A stretch of DNA of 64,000 bases, from assembly GCA_949317995.1 (NCBI GenBank), contig OX439043.1, forward strand, positions 42,537,560-42,601,559, given 5' to 3'. The DNA comes from Acholoe squamosa (taxonomy: Eukaryota; Annelida; Polychaeta; Phyllodocida; Polynoidae). The translations under genes were made by a program, and so were the position numbers. The number at the start of each line of letters is the position of its first letter. The stretch's first letter is position 1. This document shows, in pieces, positions 10,946 to 22,356 of the stretch. The notes below the pieces were generated by a model. It saw nothing but the letters and a program-made list of their open reading frames with translations, was not told the DNA's origin and did no database searches.

Positions 10946-12768
10946 TTATTTCATATGCACATTAACATTGCAGTTACAAAATTGGACATTTGAGAACAAA
11001 GTAGTGTGAGGTTGTACATTTTGCAGGTTGATTTCCTGGTCGGTAAAGGTAGTAGTAGCAGTGGGTATTTTATCTTCAGCACCTGCCAACATCATAGCCA
11101 TCTTATGTCTCACATTGTGTCTTTGAGTAATAATCAATGCTTGCTTCTGATTTGTGTCCTGTGACACTTTTGATATCACGGGCAACAATGCCCTTATTAC
11201 TAAGGTTTGTCAACATGGTTGCCCTTATACAGTGATTGGTATAGATTTTGGAAAGTTTGGCATCTTTACTTATGTTGGGCATGAACTTGCCAATGGTATT
11301 AATCCCCATGGGACTTTTCGTGTACCAGGTTGTGCTCAGACGATAATTGCTCTTCTTGGATGTTTGGAAGAAATTTGGAACTGCTGGATTTAATTTTGAC
11401 AGGTACATTTTCATAGATTTCATAGGACAGTCTGGTTGGTCTGTTCCATCCTTTGTTCATGCTCGGCTACATTTTGAGATAGTTCCTGATAATTTTTTTT
11501 CTGCCACATTATATTTCAGGGTACAAAATTCTATATCATTTTGATCCTTTTTGAACACAAAATCATCCTTAGTTAATTGATGTAGTCCTTCTCTAGCTCT
11601 ATGACCAAACTGAAGACTCATAGATCTCATAGAAGTCCTTTGTCTGCAGGGAAGTGGGATTGTCATTGCTTAGAACTCTAGTAGAATACATTTTAGCTAT
11701 ATCCGCTGGAGTGATTGACTCGTAGTGTGTAGAAGTGTCGGCCGAAGTGTCTAGCCCTGCTTTTTTATTTATTTTGATGTGACCTTTTAACACGTTATTG
11801 GCTTGAGAAAATCTTCCATCTGTGATTATGTTGAAAGGAAGATTATTGGGGGTAGTAGAAAGAAATCTGTGTATGGCTGCTCTAACACACATCAAGGAAC
11901 GTTTTGAATATTCTTGTCCCTCTTTATTTCTCACTTCTGCATAGAATTTTCGTAGAACTGTAGTCAGAGCTTCGGCAGAGAAATTTTCAAAGTCTTCCTG
12001 CTCGTTATTTTGCACTAACCATGCTGAAAATAAAAAAAAAACACAGTTATAAATACACATTTTCTAATATAAACATCGTTTAAACTGTAGTCTTAGCCTA
12101 TCAATACTAACCAAACGAAATAATAACTGCTCCCTGCGTTCTCAAATTTCATATACATGGTACTAGGCACAGCCGCCGCGTGTGGCCCTTAACGTGTATA
12201 TACTGTCTTCTCGCTACACAAATCCAAGTTAAAATTACTGACCTTTTAACATTTTTACGCCCCAACTCGTCTGCTTGTGTGTAGATTTTGCTTTTGCAGC
12301 TTTTTCCATATCAGCTATGGCTGCAGGTTCCATCTGTACGAATCTATTGGCTTCATCTTGCTGATTTTTGACAGTGGCTTTGTTTACATTTTGAACAGCC
12401 GGCTGTGGGTCAGGAACTTCGTCTGGGCCAGATTTATCCCCAAATGTCACATTGGATATTCTCATGTTGCTCTCAACTTCTGTTATTTCTGAGCCATCTG
12501 AGGTCAGTTGTATCTTGTAGTAGAAGCATCCACTCAAAATAACCTTGGTTATAACACCTAGCACCCATTCTTCTTCCTTTTTACCTCCATCAGTTCGACA
12601 ACTTTGTACCAAGACGACCACGTATTCGAAGCCATTTTGGAAATCTCCACCGAAGGAGAATGCAATATATCTACTTCCGACAAGGAGGTCACTCATGTGC
12701 CGAGACGTATCGCTATGGAAAATCAACGGATTCTTATTCATTTCGAACAAAATGGCGAAATTAGGCAT
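10946..12768 (-). pseudogene. Crypton-like tyrosine recombinase, unit 1
   Basis: Two exons on the minus strand. Exon 1 (12768-12243) starts MPNFAILFEM and ends at an AG/GTCAGT donor. A 219-nt intron ends in TTTTCAG at 12024. Exon 2 (from 12023) carries a DUF3504-type tyrosine recombinase, the domain shared by Crypton transposons and KIAA1958/QRICH1/ZMYM proteins. The N-terminal DNA-binding part (FYAEVRNKEG..YSKRSLM) is followed by catalytic Arg in GHRAREG, then NHCIRAT (HxxR), GHK and the tyrosine in IDYYSK. The frame is broken: a one-base shift near 11600-11640, an in-frame TGA at 11457-11459, and probably another shift near 11115. Catalytic residues survive but no intact protein can be made. 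Whether it derives from a transposon or an expanded host family is not decidable here; the splice sites and family match are strong. Confidence 0.85.
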
Positions 12769-12903
12769 GGCATGTTCATATAGGATATCTCCCTGTTAAT
12801 AACTCCAGCTGGCACCTTTGGATTCTATGCTAACGAGGTCTGTAAACATCAGGAATGTCAGACAATTTTTTCAAATCTTCGATGGGCTTGGGTTTCTAGC
12901 ACC

Positions 12904-13179
12904 GGTCGGCTTGGTATAGTGGACAGCGAGCTCGTCTCCTGCCACAGCGGCCGGGGATCGCTTCCCCGTTGAACCTAAACGGTTTTAACTGGAAAATGTA
13001 TGGCGAGGATGACTTTGTATCCTTCTCCAATTTATTAACATGTCCAGGTTCTAACCAAGATGGTCTTAGAAAAAAAAGGAGAGTGCAGTTATACCCTGAT
13101 AACGGAACGGGGTTATGACCAAAAAGGCACTGTAGAGGCCTGAATCGTGAGATAAGATGTTTTAAGACCGTCGGCAGGC
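12904..13179 (+). repeat. tRNA-derived SINE, 3'-truncated (unit 1)
   Basis: The head resembles tRNA-Asp/Glu: A-box TTGGTATAGTGG at 12911-12922 and a weak B-box GGGATCGCTTCCCC near 12954-12967, where the usual GGTTCGATTCC has decayed. A ~200-bp body follows. The element is cut at 13179 (..cggcaggc), where the array junction fragment begins. Identical copies lie at 15316, 17728 and 20140. Confidence 0.65.
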
Positions 13180-13356
13180 GAAGGCCTTAGCCATAGCGCC
13201 ACACTGACCTGAGGTCCTAGTGCTAAGTCAAATCATTGCAAAACAATTTTAATTAAATATATTATTATTAAAATAAGATAACAAATCATAGAATTTTAGT
13301 AACAGAATACCACAGGTGGTTCAAGTGTCTCCACCTATACATCAAAGTCCTTCTAT

Positions 13357-15180
13357 TTATTTCATATGCACATTAACATTGCAGTTACAAAATTGGACAT
13401 TTGAGAACAAAGTAGTGTGAGGTTGTACATTTTGCAGGTTGATTTCCTGGTCGGTAAAGGTAGTAGTAGCAGTGGGTATTTTATCTTCAGCACCTGCCAA
13501 CATCATAGCCATCTTATGTCTCACATTGTGTCTTTGAGTAATAATCAATGCTTGCTTCTGATTTGTGTCCTGTGACACTTTTGATATCACGGGCAACAAT
13601 GCCCTTATTACTAAGGTTTGTCAACATGGTTGCCCTTATACAGTGATTGGTATAGATTTTGGAAAGTTTGGCATCTTTACTTATGTTGGGCATGAACTTG
13701 CCAATGGTATTAATCCCCATGGGACTTTTCGTGTACCAGGTTGTGCTCAGACGATAATTGCTCTTCTTGGATGTTTGGAAGAAATTTGGAACTGCTGGAT
13801 TTAATTTTGACAGGTACATTTTCATAGATTTCATAGGACAGTCTGGTTGGTCTGTTCCATCCTTTGTTCATGCTCGGCTACATTTTGAGATAGTTCCTGA
13901 TAATTTTTTTTCTGCCACATTATATTTCAGGGTACAAAATTCTATATCATTTTGATCCTTTTTGAACACAAAATCATCCTTAGTTAATTGATGTAGTCCT
14001 TCTCTAGCTCTATGACCAAACTGAAGACTCATAGATCTCATAGAAGTCCTTTGTCTGCAGGGAAGTGGGATTGTCATTGCTTAGAACTCTAGTAGAATAC
14101 ATTTTAGCTATATCCGCTGGAGTGATTGACTCGTAGTGTGTAGAAGTGTCGGCCGAAGTGTCTAGCCCTGCTTTTTTATTTATTTTGATGTGACCTTTTA
14201 ACACGTTATTGGCTTGAGAAAATCTTCCATCTGTGATTATGTTGAAAGGAAGATTATTGGGGGTAGTAGAAAGAAATCTGTGTATGGCTGCTCTAACACA
14301 CATCAAGGAACATTTTGAATATTCTTGTCCCTCTTTATTTCTCACTTCTGCATAGAATTTTCGTAGAACTGTAGTCAGAGCTTCGGCAGAGAAATTTTCA
14401 AAGTCTTCCTGCTCGTTATTTTGCACTAACCATGCTGAAAAAAAAAAAAAAAACACAGTTATAAATACACATTCTCTAATATAAACATCGTTTAAACTGT
14501 AGTCTTAGCCTATCAATACTAACCAAACGAAATAATAACTGCTCCCTGCGTTCTCAAATTTCATATACATGGTACTAGGCACAGCCGCCGCGTGTGGCCC
14601 TTAACGTGTATATACTGTCTTCTCGCTACACAAATCCAAGTTAAAATTACTGACCTTTTAACATTTTTACGCCCCAACTCGTCTGCTTGTGTGTAGATTT
14701 TGCTTTTGCAGCTTTTTCCATATCAGCTATGGCTGCAGGTTCCATCTGTACGAATCTATTGGCTTCATCTTGCTGATTTTTGACAGTGGCTTTGTTTACA
14801 TTTTGAACAGCCGGCTGTGGGTCAGGAACTTCGTCTGGGCCAGATTTATCCCCAAATGTCACATTGGATATTCTCATGTTGCTCTCAACTTCTGTTATTT
14901 CTGAGCCATCTGAGGTCAGTTGTATCTTGTAGTAGAAGCATCCACTCAAAATAACCTTGGTTATAACACCTAGCACCCATTCTTCTTCCTTTTTACCTCC
15001 ATCAGTTCGACAACTTTGTACCAAGACGACCACGTATTCGAAGCCATTTTGGAAATCTCCACCGAAGGAGAATGCAATATATCTACTTCCGACAAGGAGG
15101 TCACTCATGTGCCGAGACGTATCGCTATGGAAAATCAACGGATTCTTATTCATTTCGAACAAAATGGCGAAATTAGGCAT
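13357..15180 (-). pseudogene. Crypton-like tyrosine recombinase, unit 2
   Basis: Same two-exon structure as unit 1: exon 1 from 15180, splice donor at 14654, acceptor at about 14435, exon 2 to about 13357. It shares the same frameshift (near 14020-14050) and the same in-frame TGA at 13868-13870. A private substitution at 14331 changes Arg to Cys in the N-terminal domain (YSKCSLM), and the A-run beside the intron acceptor is longer than in the other units. Confidence 0.83.
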
Positions 15181-15315
15181 GGCATGTTCATATAGGATAT
15201 CTCCCTGTTAATAACTCCAGCTGGCACCTTTGGATTCTATGCTAACGAGGTCTGTAAACATCAGGAATGTCAGACAATTTTTTCAAATCTTCGATGGGCT
15301 TGGGTTTCTAGCACC

Positions 15316-15591
15316 GGTCGGCTTGGTATAGTGGACAGCGAGCTCGTCTCCTGCCACAGCGGCCGGGGATCGCTTCCCCGTTGAACCTAAACGGTTTTAA
15401 CTGGAAAATGTATGGCGAGGATGACTTTGTATCCTTCTCCAATTTATTAACATGTCCAGGTTCTAACCAAGATGGTCTTAGAAAAAAAAGGAGAGTGCAG
15501 TTATACCCTGATAACGGAACGGGGTTATGACCAAAAAGGCACTGTAGAGGCCTGAATCGTGAGATAAGATGTTTTAAGACCGTCGGCAGGC
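15316..15591 (+). repeat. tRNA-derived SINE, 3'-truncated (unit 2)
   Basis: Copy of the element at 12904 with the same A-box, degenerate B-box and cut point. Confidence 0.65.
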
Positions 15592-15768
15592 GAAGGCCTT
15601 AGCCATAGCGCCACACTGACCTGAGGTCCTAGTGCTAAGTCAAATCATTGCAAAACAATTTTAATTAAATATATTATTATTAAAATAAGATAACAAATCA
15701 TAGAATTTTAGTAACAGAATACCACAGGTGGTTCAAGTGTCTCCACCTATACATCAAAGTCCTTCTAT

Positions 15769-17592
15769 TTATTTCATATGCACATTAACATTGCAGTTAC
15801 AAAATTGGACATTTGAGAACAAAGTAGTGTGAGGTTGTACATTTTGCAGGTTGATTTCCTGGTCGGTAAAGGTAGTAGTAGCAGTGGGTATTTTATCTTC
15901 AGCACCTGCCAACATCATAGCCATCTTATGTCTCACATTGTGTCTTTGAGTAATAATCAATGCTTGCTTCTGATTTGTGTCCTGTGACACTTTTGATATC
16001 ATGGGCAACAATGCCCTTATTACTAAGGTTTGTCAACATGGTTGCCCTTATACAGTGATTGGTATAGATTTTGGAAAGTTTGGCATCTTTACTTATGTTG
16101 GGCATGAACTTGCCAATGGTATTAATCCCCATGGGACTTTTCGTGTACCAGGTTGTGCTCAGACGATAATTGCTCTTCTTGGATGTTTGGAAGAAATTTG
16201 GAACTGCTGGATTTAATTTTGACAGGTACATTTTCATAGATTTCATAGGACAGTCTGGTTGGTCTGTTCCATCCTTTGTTCATGCTCGGCTACATTTTGA
16301 GATAGTTCCTGATAATTTTTTTTCTGCCACATTATATTTCAGGGTACAAAATTCTATATCATTTTGATCCTTTTTGAACACAAAATCATCCTTAGTTAAT
16401 TGATGCAGTCCTTCTCTAGCTCTATGACCAAACTGAAGACTCATAGATCTCATAGAAGTCCTTTGTCTGCAGGGAAGTGGGATTGTCATTGCTTAGAACT
16501 CTAGTAGAATACATTTTAGCTATATCCGCTGGAGTGATTGACTCGTAGTGTGTAGAAGTGTCGGCCGAAGTGTCTAGCCCTGCTTTTTTATTTATTTTGA
16601 TGTGACCTTTTAACACGTTATTGGCTTGAGAAAATCTTCCATCTGTGATTATGTTGAAAGGAAGATTATTGGGGGTAGTAGAAAGAAATCTGTGTATGGC
16701 TGCTCTAACACACATCAAGGAACGTTTTGAATATTCTTGTCCCTCTTTATTTCTCACTTCTGCATAGAATTTTCGTAGAACTGTAGTCAGAGCTTCGGCA
16801 GAGAAATTTTCAAAGTCTTCCTGCTCGTTATTTTGCACTAACCATGCTGAAAATAAAAAAAAAAACACAGTTATAAATACACATTCTCTAATATAAACAT
16901 CGTTTAAACTGTAGTCTTAGCCTATCAATACTAACCAAACGAAATAATAACTGCTCCCTGCGTTCTCAAATTTCATATACATGGTACTAGGCACAGCCGC
17001 CACGTGTGGCCCTTAACGTGTATATACTGTCTTCTTGCTACACAAATCCAAGTTAAAATTACTGACCTTTTAACATTTTTACGCCCCAACTCGTCTGCTT
17101 GTGTGTAGATTTTGCTTTTGCAGCTTTTTCCATATCAGCTATGGCTGCAGGTTCCATCTGTACGAATCTATTGGCTTCATCTTGCTGATTTTTGACAGTG
17201 GCTTTGTTTACATTTTGAACAGCCGGCTGTGGGTCAGGAACTTCGTCTGGGCCAGATTTATCCCCAAATGTCACATTGGATATTCTCATGTTGCTCTCAA
17301 CTTCTGTTATTTCTGAGCCATCTGAGGTCAGTTGTATCTTGTAGTAGAAGCATCCACTCAAAATAACCTTGGTTATAACACCTAGCACCCATTCTTCTTC
17401 CTTTTTACCTCCATCAGTTCGACAACTTTGTACCAAGACGACCACGTATTCGAAGCCATTTTGGAAATCTCCACCGAAGGAGAATGCAATATATCTACTT
17501 CCGACAAGGAGGTCACTCATGTGCCGAGACGTATCGCTATGGAAAATCAACGGATTCTTATTCATTTCGAACAAAATGGCGAAATTAGGCAT
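15769..17592 (-). pseudogene. Crypton-like tyrosine recombinase, unit 3
   Basis: Same structure and inherited lesions as unit 1, including the TGA at 16280-16282. Private changes include Arg to His in the segment between HxxR and GHK (GIVAHDI, base 16003), the synonymous-looking gatgcagtcc near 16406 and two substitutions in the intron side region near 17001-17036. It is the most diverged unit. Confidence 0.83.
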
Positions 17593-17727
17593 GGCATGTT
17601 CATATAGGATATCTCCCTGTTAATAACTCCAGCTGGCACCTTTGGATTCTATGCTAACGAGGTCTGTAAACATCAGGAATGTCAGACAATTTTTTCAAAT
17701 CTTCGATGGGCTTGGGTTTCTAGCACC

Positions 17728-18003
17728 GGTCGGCTTGGTATAGTGGACAGCGAGCTCGTCTCCTGCCACAGCGGCCGGGGATCGCTTCCCCGTTGAACCT
17801 AAACGGTTTTAACTGGAAAATGTATGGCGAGGATGACTTTGTATCCTTCTCCAATTTATTAACATGTCCAGGTTCTAACCAAGATGGTCTTAGAAGAAAA
17901 AGGAGAGTGCAGTTATACCCTGATAACGGAACGGGGTTATGACCAAAAAGGCACTGTAGAGGCCTGAATCGTGAGATAAGATATTTCAAGACCGTCGGCA
18001 GGC
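17728..18003 (+). repeat. tRNA-derived SINE, 3'-truncated (unit 3)
   Basis: Copy of the element at 12904 with the same cut point; private substitutions at 17894 and about 17983-17987. Confidence 0.65.
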
Positions 18004-18180
18004 GAAGGCCTTAGCCATAGCGCCACACTGACCTGAGGTCCTAGTGCTAAGTCAAATCATTGCAAAACAATTTTAATTAAATATATTATTATTAAAATAA
18101 GATAACAAATCATAGAATTTTAGTAACAGAATACCACAGGTGGTTCAAGTGTCTCCACCTATACATCAAAGTCCTTCTAT

Positions 18181-20004
18181 TTATTTCATATGCACATTAA
18201 CATTGCAGTTACAAAATTGGACATTTGAGAACAAAGTAGTGTGAGGTTGTACATTTTGCAGGTTGATTTCCTGGTCGGTAAAGGTAGTAGTAGCAGTGGG
18301 TATTTTATCTTCAGCACCTGCCAACATCATAGCCATCTTATGTCTCACATTGTGTCTTTGAGTAATAATCAATGCTTGCTTCTGATTTGTGTCCTGTGAC
18401 ACTTTTGATATCACGGGCAACAATGCCCTTATTACTAAGGTTTGTCAACATGGTTGCCCTTATACAGTGATTGGTATAGATTTTGGAAAGTTTGGCATCT
18501 TTACTTATGTTGGGCATGAACTTGCCAATGGTATTAATCCCCATGGGACTTTTCGTGTACCAGGTTGTGCTCAGACGATAATTGCTCTTCTTGGATGTTT
18601 GGAAGAAATTTGGAACTGCTGGATTTAATTTTGACAGGTACATTTTCATAGATTTCATAGGACAGTCTGGTTGGTCTGTTCCATCCTTTGTTCATGCTCG
18701 GCTACATTTTGAGATAGTTCCTGATAATTTTTTTTCTGCCACATTATATTTCAGGGTACAAAATTCTATATCATTTTGATCCTTTTTGAACACAAAATCA
18801 TCCTTAGTTAATTGATGTAGTCCTTCTCTAGCTCTATGACCAAACTGAAGACTCATAGATCTCATAGAAGTCCTTTGTCTGCAGGGAAGTGGGATTGTCA
18901 TTGCTTAGAACTCTAGTAGAATACATTTTAGCTATATCCGCTGGAGTGATTGACTCGTAGTGTGTAGAAGTGTCGGCCGAAGTGTCTAGCCCTGCTTTTT
19001 TATTTATTTTGATGTGACCTTTTAACACGTTATTGGCTTGAGAAAATCTTCCATCTGTGATTATGTTGAAAGGAAGATTATTGGGGGTAGTAGAAAGAAA
19101 TCTGTGTATGGCTGCTCTAACACACATCAAGGAACGTTTTGAATATTCTTGTCCCTCTTTATTTCTCACTTCTGCATAGAATTTTCGTAGAACTGTAGTC
19201 AGAGCTTCGGCAGAGAAATTTTCAAAGTCTTCCTGCTCGTTATTTTGCACTAACCATGCTGAAAATAAAAAAAAAAACACAGTTATAAATACACATTCTC
19301 TAATATAAACATCGTTTAAACTGTAGTCTTAGCCTATCAATACTAACCAAACGAAATAATAACTGCTCCCTGCGTTCTCAAATTTCATATACATGGTACT
19401 AGGCACAGCCGCCGCGTGTGGCCCTTAACGTGTATATACTGTCTTCTCGCTACACAAATCCAAGTTAAAATTACTGACCTTTTAACATTTTTACGCCCCA
19501 ACTCGTCTGCTTGTGTGTAGATTTTGCTTTTGCAGCTTTTTCCATATCAGCTATGGCTGCAGGTTCCATCTGTACGAATCTATTGGCTTCATCTTGCTGA
19601 TTTTTGACAGTGGCTTTGTTTACATTTTGAACAGCCGGCTGTGGGTCAGGAACTTCGTCTGGGCCAGATTTATCCCCAAATGTCACATTGGATATTCTCA
19701 TGTTGCTCTCAACTTCTGTTATTTCTGAGCCATCTGAGGTCAGTTGTATCTTGTAGTAGAAGCATCCACTCAAAATAACCTTGGTTATAACACCTAGCAC
19801 CCATTCTTCTTCCTTTTTACCTCCATCAGTTCGACAACTTTGTACCAAGACGACCACGTATTCGAAGCCATTTTGGAAATCTCCACCGAAGGAGAATGCA
19901 ATATATCTACTTCCGACAAGGAGGTCACTCATGTGCCGAGACGTATCGCTATGGAAAATCAACGGATTCTTATTCATTTCGAACAAAATGGCGAAATTAG
20001 GCAT
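18181..20004 (-). pseudogene. Crypton-like tyrosine recombinase, unit 4
   Basis: Same structure and inherited lesions as unit 1, including the TGA at 18692-18694; exon 1 starts at 20004. Nearly identical to units 1 and 2. This is the rightmost copy, followed by the only SINE in the array that retains its 3' part. Confidence 0.83.
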
Positions 20005-20139
20005 GGCATGTTCATATAGGATATCTCCCTGTTAATAACTCCAGCTGGCACCTTTGGATTCTATGCTAACGAGGTCTGTAAACATCAGGAATGTCAGACA
20101 ATTTTTTCAAATCTTCGATGGGCTTGGGTTTCTAGCACC

Positions 20140-20500
20140 GGTCGGCTTGGTATAGTGGACAGCGAGCTCGTCTCCTGCCACAGCGGCCGGGGATCGCTTC
20201 CCCGTTGAACCTAAACGGTTTTAACTGGAAAATGTATGGCGAGGATGACTTTGTATCCTTCTCCAATTTATTAACATGTCCAGGTTCTAACCAAGATGGT
20301 CTTAGAAAAAAAAGGAGAGTGCAGTTATACCCTGATAACGGAACGGGGTTATGACCAAAAAGGCACTGTAGAGGCCTGAATCGTGAGATAAGATGTTTTA
20401 AGACCGTCGGCAGGCCATCTGGCCTGAATCCAACTAAATATGGTTCCTTCCGACCAAACCTTGCTGTAGTCTCCCCTCCTGGGGGGGGGAGAAAAACTAA
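20140..20500 (+). repeat. tRNA-derived SINE, longest copy
   Basis: Same head and body as the SINEs in units 1-3, but it continues past the 20415 cut point into gccatctggcctgaatcc and a G-rich tract near 20481-20489. It therefore shows what the array junctions removed. Its true 3' end is not clear. Confidence 0.55.
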
Positions 20501-20587
20501 ATAAACAAGTCGCTCTCCCACGCGGACCAGTCAGGTACCTGGTACAATCATCCGCAACCCCAGGGAAATCAACTGGTCCTCTCACAG

Positions 20588-21179
20588 CACCGGGGGGAGG
20601 TAGCAGGGCCTACTAATCTATCTGGTAGTGTCAGTGCACCTCCAGGTTCTGTGCAGCAACCCCCTTTGGACATTTCCTACTCTGCTTACCTGAGGTGGGT
20701 TCAACAACAACAACACTCCTACAAACCTCAGGGTGACCTGTCACTTAACCTGCCTCCGGTAACATCCCAGTTACCTTATCAGCAACAACAGCAGCACACG
20801 GCAAGAGTGTTAAAACAGTCAGTTCAGCCTCTTTCAGGGGGGTCGCATCCTCTGCAGCAAGTTATCGCAACCCAGCAGCAGCAACTTCAGGCCATGCAGC
20901 AACAGCTGCAGCAACTACAGCTTCAGTTACAGACCCGTCCAGCAGGCAACATCGGTATTACCAGTCAGCACCCCAGTGGCAACCCTGCTCCTCTATTTTC
21001 TCCAGAAATAAGATCGCCATACCTACAAACCCTCCAATTAGGCTTGTCATCAGCAGGCCTGACAGCGTTATCACTGGGCCTTATCGACGGAAACTCGAAC
21101 ACTTTATTCTCAAACCAGGGGGGTGTTTCAGGTATTGACGACCCATTTCTCAAAAATATGAACTCATTGTCAGAAGCTA
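20588..21179 (+). CDS. Glutamine-rich exon-like open frame (unidentified)
   Basis: The frame is open from 20501 to a stop at about 21315. A plausible acceptor (tcctctcacag) ends at 20587 and plausible donors (GTAAAT at 21180, GTAAAC at 21186) follow, so an internal exon of ~590 bp fits better than a single-exon gene; the residues after the donor look like translated intron. The peptide is rich in Gln, Ser and Pro (QQQQHSYKP, QQQQQHTARV, repeated QQLQLQ coiled-coil-like runs near the middle) with a DISYSAYLRW segment and no catalytic motif. It could be a transcription-factor-type activation region of a host gene or the Gag region of a retroelement. No neighbouring exon can be linked to it. Confidence 0.4.
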
Positions 21180-21315
21180 GTAAATGTAAACATACATTTA
21201 TTGTGTTTTTAGACTTAATTATGATTTATAATGTATTTAGAGCTTCATCGATTTCAGATATGAATAACGACCTGTTTTTAAGGAGGGGTTCTTTCATAAC
21301 TACTAGGAATATTTA

Positions 21316-22356
21316 ACCCAATGATGTCTCATTTTAAAGATCTTGAGATGAACTTTGGTAATGAATTTCCCTGCAGAGGAGTGTTTTTGCTTGCCTGGTC
21401 ACATATATATTGAATTCAAGAAGTCACAGTTAGGTGCCCTCCCTATGTGAGTAGGATACCTAACCATTCTAAAAATCATTACAAGATAAGAGTTTAAACG
21501 GGTGTGTAGTCAGCCGAGGTAGGATTCATTCATAGCATTTTTTTGTCACGTTTTCTAGGGGTCTGGATAGAGAGCATAAAAATATATTTTCTGTATAATG
21601 GTGCAAGGCTGCTGGCTGAGGAATCTTTCCTTCTTTCTCCACAAAGAAAGTATAAATTTGACTAGAAACCTCTATGTGTGGTCTGTACATCCTGCCACAC
21701 CTTGGTCACAATTCAAAGGAATTCCAAGTACAGTTCAAGTGCACTACTTGTGTGATTTCTGAGTTACTCAGGTACAGCTGAGTAACTGTGGGGGCATACC
21801 CACCTCCTGTGTTCCCTATATTCACCTCACCTACTTAGCACCCACAGTCCATTAATTCTCAGCTGTCAATTGTCTGGTGCCTGGTTCTCCTACTCACCCT
21901 GTGGGTGGAGTGACTCCTGTGACACACCCCATGGGTTTCTGTCATTGTGACTATTAACACCTAGTTGTCAGCCTCCCAGTCTTCTATATATAGTACTGAC
22001 TTGTTTTGAAATCTTTCTGTTATAGTTGGATCTTGTATATTTTTGTCTTGGTACCAAACATTTCATACATTACATCATCCATAGATTGGGTTAAGCTGCA
22101 CAGCTAAACTGGAAGTGCTATTTATTCCTACTATTGTCCAGTTTGTATGGGAATAATTATACTGAATGTTGTTACTTGGTTCTCAGAGCCCCACCCCTCC
22201 CCACTACATACTTATATGTGTACATGTACACAACTACTCACAGACACTGAAACTGGGAGAACTATAAGGCACTATAGCCCTTATAGGCATTCAGTGTACA
22301 GTACTGGCAGTGCATGGATGTACCTGCAGTAGATTATAGAAAATGCTTATGTATAT
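21316..22356. other. No gene recognised
   Basis: Unique AT-rich sequence; if the exon at 20.6-21.2 kb is real this may be intron. No RNA gene or repeat seen. Confidence 0.5.

Larger units (their letters stand above)
10818..20415. repeat. Four-unit tandem array, period ~2,412 bp
   Basis: Units span 10818-13228, 13229-15640, 15641-18052 and 18053-20415 (the last lacks the final ~49 bp). They differ by only a few substitutions and homopolymer length changes. Each holds a minus-strand Crypton-like recombinase pseudogene and a plus-strand tRNA-derived SINE. Private differences (for example at 14331 in unit 2, and 16003 and 17894 in unit 3) argue against simple assembly duplication. Unit junctions fall inside the SINE at a short AGGC match. 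The left edge is simply unit sequence starting at caaatcattgc, while the right edge continues into the intact 3' part of the SINE. Confidence 0.9.

Noticed and set aside
11154-11544. Plus-strand open frames inside each 2.4-kb unit
   Set aside because: They lie opposite the recombinase exon and repeat unchanged in all units; shadows of the minus-strand pseudogene.
10818-20415. Array as a pure assembly artefact
   Set aside because: Not fully excluded, but units carry private substitutions and different A-run lengths, which copy errors of assembly would not produce.
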